DNA of 64,000 nt from Kitasatospora sp. MAA19 (GCF_029894125.1 NZ_JARXYZ010000013.1:62001-126000); one strand, 5' to 3'; counted from the first letter of the stretch, positions 49,937 through 59,500 are shown. The notes: generated by a model from the sequence alone, not told the origin. A program made the numbers and translations.

Positions 49937-51601
49937 GTGAACACCACCGCATCCGACATCACCGCCTCGACGGCCACCGCGTCCCACACCACCGCGTCCC
50001 ACACCACCGCGTCCCGCACCGCCGCCTCGAACGCGGGCGCCTCGAAGGCCGGCGCACCGAGCGCCACCGCCTCCCGCACCCGGCGCGCCGCCGTGGCCGT
50101 CGCCGCCGCCGTCCTGGCCGGCCTCGCCCTGCCGGCCCCCGCGAGCGCCGCCCCGGACACCGCCCGCAACCCGGGTGACGCCGAGGCCGCGCCCGCCCGC
50201 TACACCCACCAGACCCTCGACTGGCAGCCCTGCGCCCAGCAGCCCACGCTGGACTGCGCCACCATGACCGTCCCGCGCGACTGGCACCACCCCGACACCG
50301 GGGCCGACCTGAAGATCGCCGTCTCCCGGCACCGCGCCGGCGACCCGGCCAAGCGCAAGGGCACGCTGCTGATGGCCGCCGGCGGCCCCGGCGCGTCGGG
50401 CCTGCTGCGCCCGGCGGGCCTGGCCACGGCGGCCCCCGCCGTCGGCGCCGCGTACGACATCGTGGGCTTCGACCAGCGCGGCGTCGGCCAGAGCACCCGG
50501 GCCGTGTGCCAGACGCCGGAGGAGTTCACGGAGTTCCTGGCCGGCGACTACCGCGATCAGTCCCCGGCGGCGATCGACAAGGTGATAGCCAACTCCAAGA
50601 AGCTGGCCGCGAGTTGCCAGGAGCACAGCGGCGACCTGCTGCCCTACCTGAACACCGAGCAGACCGCCCACGACATCGACCTGTTCCGCGGCCTGCTCGG
50701 CGAGCAGAAGATCAGCTACTTCGGCCCGTCCTACGCCTCGATGATCGGCGCCTACTACGGGACGCTCTTCCCGCACCGGGTCGAGCGGATGATCCTGGAC
50801 AGCAACATCGGCTTCGACGGCACCTGGGAGAAGTTCGAGCTGGGCCAGCCGATGAGCTTCCAGCGCCGCTTCGACGAGGACTTCGTCCCGTGGCTGGCCG
50901 CCCGGGACGCCACCTACCACTGGGGCTCGACGCCCGAGCAGGTGCAGGCGCACTGGGAGCAGCGCCGCGCCGCGCTGCACGACCAGCCCATCACCGAGGG
51001 GTCGTTGACGATCGGTCCGAACCAGCTCGACAACGGCGCGATCAGCGCGATCTACGAGGAGGCCACCTTCCCCCTCCTCGCCCAGTCCCTGACCGCCGTC
51101 GACGACTGGCAGGCGGCCGATCCGGCGGCCAAGACGATGGCCGGGCGGGTGTTCGGCCAGTACCTCAGCCCGGAGTTCCTCGCCGAGTACTTCTCGGTGA
51201 CCTGCGGCGACACCCCGTGGACCAAGGACATGGACACCTGGGTCGAGCGCGGCGCGGAGAACACCGCGCGCTGGCCGCTGGCGGGCGCGCGCACGCTGGC
51301 CTTCAGCGCGGTCTGCGCAGCCTGGCCGACCGCGCCCGCCCCGAAGGTCAAGGTCACCGGCGCCCACCTGCCGACGGTGCTGATGCTCAACTCGGTGCAC
51401 GACCCGGCCACTTACTACGAGGCCGCACTCGGCGCGCACCGCGCGCTGCGCGGCTCCAAGCTGGTGACCGTCACCGGGAGCGGCGACCACGGCCAGTACC
51501 CGACCGCCAACACCTGTGTCACCGGCGTGGTCGAGGGCTACCTGCTGGACGACCGCGCCCCCGAGCACGACCTCACCTGCCCCTCCCCGCAGGCGGGCTG
51601 A
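49937..51601 (+). CDS. Secreted TAP-type alpha/beta hydrolase (tripeptidyl aminopeptidase-like)
   Basis: A 554-residue secreted peptidase family protein. The nucleophile region reads SYFGPSYASMIGAYYG (GPSYAS in place of the common GGSYGT), Asp is in NSVHDPATY and His in GSGDHGQYPT, with a TAP C-terminal domain. The signal (RTRRAAVAVAAAVLAG to ASA) is preceded by about 48 Thr/Ser/Ala-rich residues with a repeat (TTASHTTAS). That leader is unusual; an unseen later start is possible, though GTG 49937 has AGGA upstream. It should remove tripeptides from protein N-termini outside the cell. Confidence 0.85.
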   Translation: MNTTASDITASTATASHTTASHTTASRTAASNAGASKAGAPSATASRTRRAAVAVAAAVLAGLALPAPASAAPDTARNPGDAEAAPARYTHQTLDWQPCAQQPTLDCATMTVPRDWHHPDTGADLKIAVSRHRAGDPAKRKGTLLMAAGGPGASGLLRPAGLATAAPAVGAAYDIVGFDQRGVGQSTRAVCQTPEEFTEFLAGDYRDQSPAAIDKVIANSKKLAASCQEHSGDLLPYLNTEQTAHDIDLFRGLLGEQKISYFGPSYASMIGAYYGTLFPHRVERMILDSNIGFDGTWEKFELGQPMSFQRRFDEDFVPWLAARDATYHWGSTPEQVQAHWEQRRAALHDQPITEGSLTIGPNQLDNGAISAIYEEATFPLLAQSLTAVDDWQAADPAAKTMAGRVFGQYLSPEFLAEYFSVTCGDTPWTKDMDTWVERGAENTARWPLAGARTLAFSAVCAAWPTAPAPKVKVTGAHLPTVLMLNSVHDPATYYEAALGAHRALRGSKLVTVTGSGDHGQYPTANTCVTGVVEGYLLDDRAPEHDLTCPSPQAG

Positions 51602-51692
51602 CCCCAGCGGGCTCCGGCCAGGCCCCCGACCGGCTCCAGTCAGGTTCGCAGCCGCGACTCAGGTCCCCAGCCCGCCTCGGCCGGACAGGCCC

Positions 51693-51977
51693 TCAGGTCC
51701 GCAGCCGCGACCGCAGCCAGGCGAAGGCGGCGGCCAGCCCGGCGAAGCCCCCGACGGCGAGTTTGATACCGCCCTTGGCGACCAGCCAGCCGATCCAGGG
51801 GACACCCCAGCCCAGCCAGTGGAACACGGCCAGCAGCACGACGGCGCCGCAGACGGCGGCGAGCACCGTCACGGCCACGGCGGCGGCCCGCGAGAGCTCG
51901 CGCGGGCCGCCGCCGTCCGCGTCCTGCGTCTGCTCCGCCAGGTCACCCGTCATCTCGTTCGCGCCCCCGTCACCCAC
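51693..51977 (-). CDS. Small two-helix membrane protein
   Basis: A 94-residue protein with an acidic N-terminus and two hydrophobic segments (AAAVAVTVLAAVCGAVVLLA and IKLAVGGFAGLAAAFAWL). The GTG at 51977 has GGAGG eight bases upstream; a longer in-frame reading has none. It lies on the same strand as, and 41 bp after, the following unknown gene. Family not recognised. Confidence 0.65.
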   Translation of the reverse strand: MGDGGANEMTGDLAEQTQDADGGGPRELSRAAAVAVTVLAAVCGAVVLLAVFHWLGWGVPWIGWLVAKGGIKLAVGGFAGLAAAFAWLRSRLRT

Positions 51978-52018
51978 GGTTCGTACCTCCATGATCCACG
52001 GGATGATCATACGGGGGG

Positions 52019-52402
52019 TCAGCGGCGGGCGCGGTGGGTGTCGCCGAGGTGCTCGCCGGTCTCGTCGTCGGGGAAGCTGACGGCCAGGGTGACGCGGTAC
52101 TCGTCCACGTCGTGGCGGTGCCCGGGCACCCGGGCCCAGGCGAGCGAGTGCACCTCGGCCTCGGGGGCCTGCCGGCACCACGCGGCGGCCTCCTCCAGCG
52201 CGCGGGCGGCCGAACGCCCGGTGCACACCACGGCGGTGTAGGCGGCGACGGCGACGTCCCCACCGCTGCGGCCGGCCCTCGACACCGACCGGACCGCCGC
52301 CGCGGCGCGGGTCAGGTCGCGGGCCAGGTCGTCGACCACCCGAGGGGGCGCCGGGAGAACGGCAGCTCCCTCGGCGACGGTATCCGGCAGGTTCGCACTC
52401 AC
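52019..52402 (-). CDS. Hypothetical soluble protein
   Basis: A 127-residue protein, alpha/beta, with VAVAAYTAVVCTGRSAARAL and the acidic end VSFPDDETGEHLGDTHRARR. The GTG at 52402 has GGAGG eight bases upstream, the same arrangement as its neighbour at 51977, so the two are probably one operon. Family not recognised. Confidence 0.6.
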   Translation of the reverse strand: MSANLPDTVAEGAAVLPAPPRVVDDLARDLTRAAAAVRSVSRAGRSGGDVAVAAYTAVVCTGRSAARALEEAAAWCRQAPEAEVHSLAWARVPGHRHDVDEYRVTLAVSFPDDETGEHLGDTHRARR

Positions 52403-52811
52403 GGTCTGGGCCTCCATCCGCATCGTCACGGGGCACAGCATGCCGGGCGGAGATTCCTGGCATGCCCACTTTCATCAGAACGTCACCCGTCCAGGGGCGA
52501 GTTGGGGCCGCCCCCTGGCGTCCGGGTGCTCGCCCTGGTAGGGAGCGGCCCCACCGGTGCCGGGCATCCGCGCAGGTCAGGACGGTCGACGACGGGCGCC
52601 GCCGGGGAGCCCGGAACGACGCGCACGTACCACCCCCGCGCCCCGAACCGCCCGTCCGGCCGCCGGCACGCTCCGCCCACCGCCGTTACGTCCTCGGTCA
52701 ACTCCCGTTACCGAACCGGGAGATACCGCCAGAGCGCAGCCCGTAGCATCCCTCCCGTACCGCATCCGCCACCGGCGCCGGGCCGATGGACAGGACCTCT
52801 GGGGGACTCGC
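52403..52811. other. Divergent intergenic region
   Basis: About 410 bp. It holds a pair of GGCATGCC-like arms (52440-52475) just upstream of the reverse-strand gene and a TAGCAT (about 52743) that could be the -10 box of the lipoprotein gene. A reverse-strand frame at 52483-52701 has no usable start. I see no gene. Confidence 0.5.
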
Positions 52812-53471
52812 ATGCACACCAACCCGCTTCTCCGGTACGGCCGTCGGCTCGCCTGGCTGCCGGCCGCCGCACTCGCCGCCGCCGCACTCACCGGCTGCTC
52901 GTCCTCCGCCCCGAAGCGCGACACCGCCGCAGCGCCCGCCCCGACCACCACCGCCGCCACCACGACGACCGCGACCACCGGCACCCCGACGGCCTCGACG
53001 AGCGCCCCGACGGCCGCGTCGACGAGCGCCGCCGGCTCCGCCGGGAAGCGCCCCGACGACGCCTGCACCCTGCTGACCTCCCCGCAGGTCGTCCAGACCG
53101 TCGGCACCTCCGGCCCGTTCACCGGCACCCACCCCGACCCGGGCTCCGACGGCACCCGGCCGTGGGGCTGCACCTGGGGCTCCCGCGAGTCCTACGCCTC
53201 CATCCAGGAGATGCCGATGGCCAACCTCGCCAGGGTCACGGCGGACCCGGAGCTGTCCGTCACCCCGCTCCCGGTGGTCGGCCAGGAGGCCGTGCTGACG
53301 ACCCGCAAGGGCACCGGCGCCCGGCCGTTCGTCTACTTCGTGGCGGACGGGCGCCTCTACCTGGTCGAGGTGACCAAGAGCCGCGCCCCGGGCGATGAGG
53401 TGAACGCCCCGCTGGAAGGCGTCGCGGAGACCGCCCTGGCCGGGATTTTCGCGAAGCGGCTGGGGGCCTGA
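52812..53471 (+). CDS. DUF3558-like lipoprotein
   Basis: A 219-residue lipoprotein. The lipobox LTGCSS ends a 28-residue signal; a Thr/Ala-rich linker leads to a domain with DDACTLLTSPQV, then RPWGCTWGS and a C-terminal FVYFVADGRLYLVEVTKS. This is the DUF3558 pattern with two conserved cysteines. GGGGGA precedes the ATG. It sits on the outer membrane face; role unknown. Confidence 0.82.
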   Translation: MHTNPLLRYGRRLAWLPAAALAAAALTGCSSSAPKRDTAAAPAPTTTAATTTTATTGTPTASTSAPTAASTSAAGSAGKRPDDACTLLTSPQVVQTVGTSGPFTGTHPDPGSDGTRPWGCTWGSRESYASIQEMPMANLARVTADPELSVTPLPVVGQEAVLTTRKGTGARPFVYFVADGRLYLVEVTKSRAPGDEVNAPLEGVAETALAGIFAKRLGA

Positions 53472-53681
53472 CGTCCAACGATCTGAGGCGGCCTCACCCC
53501 CGCTGAACTGCGGGTGTCAACCGACCGGCGGGGCCCGGGGCCCCTGCCGGACACCCCGGCCCGGTCAGACGGTCGTGATACTAATCGTCCCGGCGGTGGG
53601 AGCCGTCAAGCAACGGCAGGCACGATGACGAGGGCTCATCCGTTCCGGGAAGGTCCGGACGGCGACGGGGAGGGGCACGGC

Positions 53682-55151
53682 ATGACGGAGCGGTTCGGCA
53701 AGGCCCGGGGCGGGCGCGGGCTACGGCTCGGCAAGCGGGTCACGGGGACGGCGGCGGCCTTCACGGCGCTCGCCGCGCTGACCGGCTCTCAGATGACGGG
53801 CTTCGGGCTCGCACCGGTCGCGGCCGCCGACGTCGTGACGGCGCCGGACGCCACCTCCTCCCAGGCCGGCTCACCCGTCGGCGACGGCCCGACCGCCGGT
53901 GTCGGCAGCACCTTCGGCACCGGCATCCCGGCCGACGGCGGCGGCACCGTCCAACTGCCGCAGCCCCCGGGCACCGTACCCGGCCTGCCCGGCGTGCCCG
54001 GCGTGCCCAACGCCGGCCCGTTCGCCGCCACCGGGGCGGCCCTGCCCGCGACCGTGTTCGCCGCCTACCGCCAGGCCGAGGCCTCGACCGCGCAGCGCTC
54101 GCCCGGCTGCCACCTGCCGTGGCAGCTGCTGGCCGCGATCGGCCAGGTCGAGTCCGGCCAGGCCAACGGCGGCCAGGTGGACGCGGCGGGCACGACCTTC
54201 ACCCCGATCCTCGGCCCGGCGCTGGACGGCAACGGCTTCGCCGCGATACCCGACACCGACGGCGGGCGCTACGACGGCGACGCGCGCTGGGACCGCGCCG
54301 TCGGGCCGATGCAGTTCATCCCCTCCACCTGGGCGGTCTGGGGCGCGGACGCCAACGGCGACGGCAAGGCCGACCCGAACAACGTCTTCGACGCCGCCGA
54401 GAGCGCCGCCCGCTACCTGTGCGCGGGCGGGCGCGACCTCACCGACCCGGCGCAGCTCGACCGGGCGGTCCTCAGCTACAACAACTCGGGCGAGTACCTG
54501 CGGACGGTCCGCAACTGGATGGCCCACTACGGCAGCGGCGCCGTCACCACCGTGCCGAACCGGCCGGCGTCCTTGATCCCGCCGGGCTCCTCGCCCTCCC
54601 CGCTCCTCCCGCCGACCGGGACGACGCCGGGCGCCACGGCCGGTACGCCGAGCACGCCCGCGACCACCCCGACGCCGTCCTCGCCGAGCACGCAGCCGAG
54701 CACCCAGCCGACGGCGCCGACCCCGAGCCAGTCCCCGTCCGCATCCGCGCAGCCGACGCCCGGTCCGAGCACCACGCCCACGGGCACGCCGAGCACCGCG
54801 CCGCCCGCGACCCCGACGACCACGCCGTCGGGCACCCCCTCCGGCAACCCGTCCCCGCCGGCCACCCCGACCGGAACTCCGACGGCCACCCCGACCGGGA
54901 CGCCCACCGGGACCCCGACCGGGACGCCCACCACCTGCCCGAGCCCGACGGCCACCGCGACCGCCACTCCGACGGGCACCCCGTCGCCGACGGCCACGGC
55001 GACCGCCACCCCGACCGGCACTCCCACCGCTCCCGAGTGTGCCACGGCGACGCCCACCGCCACGCCCACCCCGGGCGGCACCCCCTCCGGCGCCGCGAGC
55101 CCGACCCCCAGCGCGTCGCTCTCCCCCTCCGCCGCGCCGCCGGCCCGCTGA
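53682..55151 (+). CDS. Secreted MltB-type lytic transglycosylase with long Pro/Thr tail
   Basis: A 489-residue protein with a signal peptide (about 1-48). The SLT_2 domain (about 120-290) contains LLAAIGQVESGQANGG (catalytic Glu), VGPMQFIPSTWAVWG and NNVFDAAESAARYLC. About 190 residues of Pro/Thr/Ser repeats (TPTGTPT, TATATP) follow, enough to span the thick cell wall. GGGGAGG precedes the ATG. It cleaves peptidoglycan at the surface. The repeat DNA (about 54600-55130) is prone to length change. Confidence 0.9.
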   Translation: MTERFGKARGGRGLRLGKRVTGTAAAFTALAALTGSQMTGFGLAPVAAADVVTAPDATSSQAGSPVGDGPTAGVGSTFGTGIPADGGGTVQLPQPPGTVPGLPGVPGVPNAGPFAATGAALPATVFAAYRQAEASTAQRSPGCHLPWQLLAAIGQVESGQANGGQVDAAGTTFTPILGPALDGNGFAAIPDTDGGRYDGDARWDRAVGPMQFIPSTWAVWGADANGDGKADPNNVFDAAESAARYLCAGGRDLTDPAQLDRAVLSYNNSGEYLRTVRNWMAHYGSGAVTTVPNRPASLIPPGSSPSPLLPPTGTTPGATAGTPSTPATTPTPSSPSTQPSTQPTAPTPSQSPSASAQPTPGPSTTPTGTPSTAPPATPTTTPSGTPSGNPSPPATPTGTPTATPTGTPTGTPTGTPTTCPSPTATATATPTGTPSPTATATATPTGTPTAPECATATPTATPTPGGTPSGAASPTPSASLSPSAAPPAR

Positions 55152-55166
55152 GACTCCTTCACCGCT

Positions 55167-55196
55167 GACGGCCCGCACCCCCTGGTGCGGGCCGTC
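55167..55196. terminator. Bidirectional terminator hairpin
   Basis: A perfect 13-bp stem (55167-55179 with 55184-55196) and 4-base loop CCCT lie between the convergent transglycosylase and GbsR-type genes. Confidence 0.85.
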
Positions 55197-55216
55197 GGCG
55201 TTCCCCGTCCCGTCCG

Positions 55217-55792
55217 CTACTGGCCCGAGCCCGATACCGGCCCTGACCTTGACCCAGGCTCCGGCTCCGCCCCCGCCGCCAGCGTCGCGCGGTGAACGCG
55301 CCACCGCGCGAGCATGCCGTGCACCTCATCGACCATGAACGTGAAGAAGGCCGCGCTCTCCCCCAGCCGGTCCCCCGCGACGGTGCCCGCGCCGACGGTG
55401 GCCTCGCCGTCCTTGAGCACCCGGATCCAGCGCATCAGGATCTCGTCGCGCCGGGTCATCGACTCGAACCAGACGTCGTTCAGCACCCGGTAGCGGTCCC
55501 GCCGCGAGCCCGGCTCGCGCTCCTTGGAGACCAGGCCGACCTGGGTGAGGTAGCCCATCGCGCCGGACACCGCGGCCGGGCTGATCCGCAGCCGTTCGGA
55601 GAGCTCGGCGGAGGTCAGCACGCCGCTCTCCTCGGCCATCAGGCAGGAGAAGACCCGGGCCGGCATCCGGCTCATGCCCGCGACCACCAGCTCGGCCGCG
55701 AACCGCTCGACGAAGTCCGACACCGCCTGCTCGTCGCGGCCCTTCTCCGGCTCCCGCTCCACCACGTGCGCCGTCCCCTTCCCGGTGATCAT
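55217..55792 (-). CDS. GbsR/MarR-type transcriptional regulator
   Basis: A 191-residue winged-helix protein: SRMPARVFSCLM, LTSAELSERLRISPAAVSGA (recognition helix), and LVSKEREPGSRRDRYRV (wing), then a helical effector half. This is the GbsR-like MarR subfamily common beside ABC exporters. An ATG at 55792 or a GTG one codon earlier may be used. It diverges from the ABC pair across 71 bp that carry an inverted repeat. Confidence 0.87.
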   Translation of the reverse strand: MITGKGTAHVVEREPEKGRDEQAVSDFVERFAAELVVAGMSRMPARVFSCLMAEESGVLTSAELSERLRISPAAVSGAMGYLTQVGLVSKEREPGSRRDRYRVLNDVWFESMTRRDEILMRWIRVLKDGEATVGAGTVAGDRLGESAAFFTFMVDEVHGMLARWRVHRATLAAGAEPEPGSRSGPVSGSGQ

Positions 55793-55838
55793 CACGTTCT
55801 CGACCGAACTTTAACGCCTTCCCAATATTCACGTTTTT

Positions 55839-55859
55839 CTGAAACTACGGTAGCTTCAG
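55839..55859. promoter_or_regulatory. Inverted-repeat operator in front of the ABC exporter
   Basis: CTGAAACTAC-G-GTAGCTTCAG has 10-bp arms with one mismatch and ends 4 bp before the ATP-binding gene. It is placed to block transcription or translation of the exporter; the divergent GbsR-type protein is the likely binder. Confidence 0.6.
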
Positions 55860-55863
55860 CAGC

Positions 55864-56790
55864 ATGACGAAGGCAATCACCCTGTCCGGCCTCCGCAAGA
55901 CCTTCGGCCGGACCGCCGCGCTGGACGGCCTCGACCTCACCGTCGAGACCGGCGAGGTGCACGGATTCCTGGGGCCCAACGGCGCCGGGAAGTCCACCGC
56001 CATCCGGGTGCTCCTCGGCCTGCTGCGCGCCGACGGCGGCAGCGCCCGGCTGCTCGGCAAGGACCCGTGGCACGACGCCGTCGAGCTGCACCGCCGCCTC
56101 GCCTACGTCCCGGGCGACGTCGAACTGTGGCCCAATCTCACCGGCGGCGAGGCCATCGACCTGCTCTCCCGGCTGCGCGGCCGGCTCGACCGCCGCCGCC
56201 GGGACGAGCTGATCGAGCGCTTCGACCTCGACCCCACCAAGAAGGGCCGCAGCTACTCCAAGGGCAACCGGCAGAAGGTCGCCATCGTCGCCGCACTCGC
56301 CTCCGACGCCGAACTGCTGCTGCTCGACGAACCGACCTCCGGCCTCGACCCGCTGATGGAGGTGGTCTTCCAGGACGTCGTCCGGCAGGCCCGGGGGCAG
56401 GGGCGCACCGTCCTGCTGTCCAGCCACCTCCTGGACGAGGTGGAGAAGCTGGGCGACCGGGTCAGCATCATCCGCCACGGCCGGGTGGTGCAGACCGGCA
56501 GCCTCGGCGAGCTGCGCCACCTCACCCGCACCACGGTCGAGGCCGAGACCCACCGCCCGGTCACCGGGCTGGAGACGCTGGAGGGCGTGCACGGCGTCCG
56601 CACCGAGGGCGCCCGGGTGCGCTTCGCCGTGGACGGCGCCCACCTGGACGCCGCCGTCCGCCGCCTCGGCGAGGCCGGGCTGCGCAGCCTGGTCAGCCAC
56701 CCGCCCACGCTGGAGGAGCTGATGCTGCGCCACTACGGCGACGAGCTGGCCGCCAACGGGCACCCGGTCGACGGCGAGGCCGCCCGATGA
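55864..56790 (+). CDS. ABC exporter ATP-binding protein
   Basis: A 308-residue ATPase: GPNGAGKSTA (Walker A), YSKGNRQKVAI (signature, with K in place of the common G), LLLLDEPTSGLDP (Walker B) and SSHLLDEVE. It overlaps the permease start by four bases (ATGA). Likely an export or resistance system under GbsR-type control. Confidence 0.92.
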   Translation: MTKAITLSGLRKTFGRTAALDGLDLTVETGEVHGFLGPNGAGKSTAIRVLLGLLRADGGSARLLGKDPWHDAVELHRRLAYVPGDVELWPNLTGGEAIDLLSRLRGRLDRRRRDELIERFDLDPTKKGRSYSKGNRQKVAIVAALASDAELLLLDEPTSGLDPLMEVVFQDVVRQARGQGRTVLLSSHLLDEVEKLGDRVSIIRHGRVVQTGSLGELRHLTRTTVEAETHRPVTGLETLEGVHGVRTEGARVRFAVDGAHLDAAVRRLGEAGLRSLVSHPPTLEELMLRHYGDELAANGHPVDGEAAR

Positions 56791-58451
56791 CCGCCACCAC
56801 GACCGCGACCGGCACGCCCACCGCGGCCCCGGGCCGACCGCGGCGCTCGTCCGCCACGCTGGCCGGCACCGCCGCCCTGCTCCGCTTCGACCTGCGCCGC
56901 GACCGCGTCCGCATCCCCGCCTGGGTGCTCGGCCTCGGCCTGCTCACCCTCGCCAGCGCCAACAGCGTGCACGCCGTCTACCCGACCGCCGCCGACCGGG
57001 CCTCGATCGCCCACGCCTCCGCCGGCCCGGCCGTGCTCGCCATGACCGGCCCGGGGCACTACCTGGCGGACTACACCTGGGGCGCCATGCTCGGCCACCG
57101 GCTGCTCGGCCTGCTGGCGGTGCTGGCCGGGCTGATGAGCGTCCTGATCGTCAGCCGGCACACCCGGGCCGAGGAGGAGAGCGGGCGGGCCGAACTGGTC
57201 CGCTCCGCCGCCGTCGGCCGGCACGCCCAGCTCGCGGCCGCCCTGGCCACCGCCGCCGTCGCCGACCTCGCGCTCGGCCTGCTGCTCGCCGCCGGGCTGC
57301 CCGGCCTCGGCGTCCCCGGGCTCGACACCGGCGGCGCGCTGCTGTTCGGGGCCGCGACCGCCGCCGCCGGGCTGCTGTTCGCGGCGGTGGCCGCCGTCGC
57401 CGTCCAGGTCACCGAGCACGCCCGGACGGCCTCCGGGCTGGCCCTCGCCGTGCTCGGCGCCGCCTACGCGCTGCGCGCGGCCGGGGACGCCGGCGCGAAC
57501 GGGCTCGCCTGGGCCTCCCCGATCGGCTGGCTGCAGCGCACCTACCCCTTCCTCGACGACCGCTGGTGGCCGCTGCTGCCCGCGCTCGCCCTGGCCGCCG
57601 CCACCGGCGCGGCCGGCTTCGCGCTGAGCACCCGCCGGGACGTGGGCGCCGGTCTGCGCGCCACCCGCCCGGGACCGCCCACCGCCCGCCCCTTCCTCGG
57701 CACCCCGCTCGGCCTCGCCCTGCGCCTGCACCGCGGCCTGCTGGGCGGCTTCGCGGTCGCGCTGCTGCTGCTCGGCGCGATGTACGGGTCGCTGCTGGGC
57801 AACGCCGACTCGATGCTCAAGGACGTCGACCAGCTGAAGGAGGCGCTCGCCCGGCTCGGCGGCCGCACCCTCGCCGACTCCTTCGCCGCGATGACCCTGC
57901 TGGTGGTGGCCGTGGTCGGCGCGGTCTACGCGGTCCTGGCGATGCTGCGCCCGCGCGCCGAGGAGACCGCCGGGCGGGCCGAACCGGTGCTGGCCACCGG
58001 GGTGTCCCGGTCCGGCTGGCTGGGCGGGCACCTCGTGGCAGCACTGCTGGGCTCGACCGCGGTGCTGCTCGCGGCGGGGGTGGGATTCGGCCTGGCGGGG
58101 GCGCTGTCCACCGGTGACGGCGGCGCGTTCCCGCGACTGGTCGGCGCGGCCCTGGCGTTCGCGCCCGCCCAGTGGGTGACGGTGGGCTTCGCCGCCGCCG
58201 TGTACGGCTGGCTGCCCCGGGCGACGCCGCTGGCCTGGCTCGTCCCGGCGTACGCGTTCGTGATCGGGTACCTGGGCCCGCTGTTGAAGCTGCCGTCGGG
58301 CCTGGAACGGCTCTCGCCGTTCGGGCAGGTGCCCCGGCTCCCAGCGGCCGCCATGGACTGGACGCCGCTCGCGGCGCTCACCCTGGTCGCGGCCGCGCTG
58401 ATCGCCCTGGCGCTGGCCGGGTTCCGGCGCCGCGACCTGGACCTGCGCTGA
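56787..58451 (+). CDS. ABC exporter permease, two-halved
   Basis: A 554-residue membrane protein with about 12 hydrophobic segments in two similar halves (each starting near an Arg-rich cytoplasmic stretch and carrying an RAEEESGRAELVRS or RAEETAGRAEPVLA loop). This matches the polyketide-antibiotic exporter-type permeases. The duplication lets one chain do the work of a dimer. Confidence 0.88.
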   Translation: MTATTTATGTPTAAPGRPRRSSATLAGTAALLRFDLRRDRVRIPAWVLGLGLLTLASANSVHAVYPTAADRASIAHASAGPAVLAMTGPGHYLADYTWGAMLGHRLLGLLAVLAGLMSVLIVSRHTRAEEESGRAELVRSAAVGRHAQLAAALATAAVADLALGLLLAAGLPGLGVPGLDTGGALLFGAATAAAGLLFAAVAAVAVQVTEHARTASGLALAVLGAAYALRAAGDAGANGLAWASPIGWLQRTYPFLDDRWWPLLPALALAAATGAAGFALSTRRDVGAGLRATRPGPPTARPFLGTPLGLALRLHRGLLGGFAVALLLLGAMYGSLLGNADSMLKDVDQLKEALARLGGRTLADSFAAMTLLVVAVVGAVYAVLAMLRPRAEETAGRAEPVLATGVSRSGWLGGHLVAALLGSTAVLLAAGVGFGLAGALSTGDGGAFPRLVGAALAFAPAQWVTVGFAAAVYGWLPRATPLAWLVPAYAFVIGYLGPLLKLPSGLERLSPFGQVPRLPAAAMDWTPLAALTLVAAALIALALAGFRRRDLDLR

Positions 58452-58506
58452 CGCCCGAGCGCCGTTCCGAGCCGCGTCGGGGCCCGGGACGGCGCGCAGA
58501 CCGGAC

Positions 58507-58532
58507 GGGGCCGGCCGCGATCGGCCGGCCCC
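58507..58532. terminator. Bidirectional terminator hairpin
   Basis: GGGGCCGGCCG (58507-58517) and CGGCCGGCCCC (58522-58532) form a perfect 11-bp stem with loop CGAT between the convergent permease and TerD genes. Confidence 0.82.
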
Positions 58533-58540
58533 GGGCCGGG

Positions 58541-59128
58541 TCACAAGTGCTTGACCAGCTCCGGCATCAGGTCCTGGAAGGTCCGCCCGCTGGCCGGCTG
58601 CCCGATCGCGGTCATCTGCCAACCGCCGGGCGTGCGCTGCACCTTGGCCATGATCTGCGCGGTGTACGGGCCGCCGCCGGTCAGCGTGTACCGGGCCAGC
58701 TCGGCGCCGGTCTGCTCGTCGACCAGTCGGCAGAAGGCCGCCTCGACCTCCTGGAAGGTCTGGCCGGTGAAGGAGTTGACGGTGAAGACGATCTGGTCGA
58801 CCTCGGCGGCCATCCGGGTCAGGTCGACGGTGATCGACTCGTCGTCGGTCGCGTCGCCCGCGCCGCCCACCAGGTTGTCGCCGCTGTGCCGGACCGAGCC
58901 GTCGTTGCTGTTGAGGTGCTGGAAGAAGACCACGTCCACCGGCCGCCCCTGGGAGAACAGCACCGCCGAGGCGTCCAGGTCGATCTCCCGGCCGGCGGCC
59001 AGCAGCTTGGCGAAGAAGCCCTTGGGCTGTGCGGCCTTCCAGCCCAGGCCCATCCGGACCACACTCAGCTGTCCGCCGCCCGGCTTCTCCAGGCTGATCT
59101 TCTGCCCCTTGGCCAGCGAAACGCTCAT
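58541..59128 (-). CDS. terD: TerD-family stress protein
   Basis: A 195-residue TerD-fold protein: VSLAKGQKISLEKPGG, VRHSGDNLVGGAGDATDDES (the calcium-binding loop) and FCRLVDEQTGAELARYTL. GAGGAGGG precedes the ATG at 59128. TerD proteins act in tellurite/stress response and in development. It stands alone here. Confidence 0.92.
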   Translation of the reverse strand: MSVSLAKGQKISLEKPGGGQLSVVRMGLGWKAAQPKGFFAKLLAAGREIDLDASAVLFSQGRPVDVVFFQHLNSNDGSVRHSGDNLVGGAGDATDDESITVDLTRMAAEVDQIVFTVNSFTGQTFQEVEAAFCRLVDEQTGAELARYTLTGGGPYTAQIMAKVQRTPGGWQMTAIGQPASGRTFQDLMPELVKHL

Positions 59129-59500
59129 CGTGCCCTCCTCGTCCCTGCCGCCGTTCCGTGCCGTGAATCTACAGCACTGTCGAATATCCATGATCATCCG
59201 ACCAGCAGGCTCCGAAGACCCCTACCCCGCACTCCCCCCGCCGTCACCACCGGCGCCGGTCTGCACACTGTCAAGCGCCCCGGGGAGGAGCTCGCCCGAC
59301 CCGGACGCGCGATCCGGCTCGGTCATCCGGGGAGGCCGCGATCCGACGTCTGACGTAGCCGCGGGCAGGGGCCGAACAGGCGGGCGACCCGCGGTCTACG
59401 GTCGGCTCGAAGGCGCCGCCGACCGGGAGAACGGCCGTCTCCGCACCGAGCGTTGCGCGCACGTTCCCGGGATCCGCCAACCCACCCTGGGGGGACCACC
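59129..59500. other. Divergent intergenic region with no gene seen
   Basis: About 370 bp. The 30 bp in front of terD are AT-richer (GTCGAATATCCATGATCATC) and probably contain its promoter. I see no coding potential or strong repeat in the remainder. Confidence 0.4.

Noticed and set aside
52483..52701. Reverse-strand 72-residue frame
   Set aside because: Its TTG start abuts GGGAG with no spacing, it has no recognisable family and it lies in a promoter region.
54600..55130. Pro/Thr repeat DNA as a mobile or satellite element
   Set aside because: It is the in-frame wall-spanning tail of the transglycosylase.
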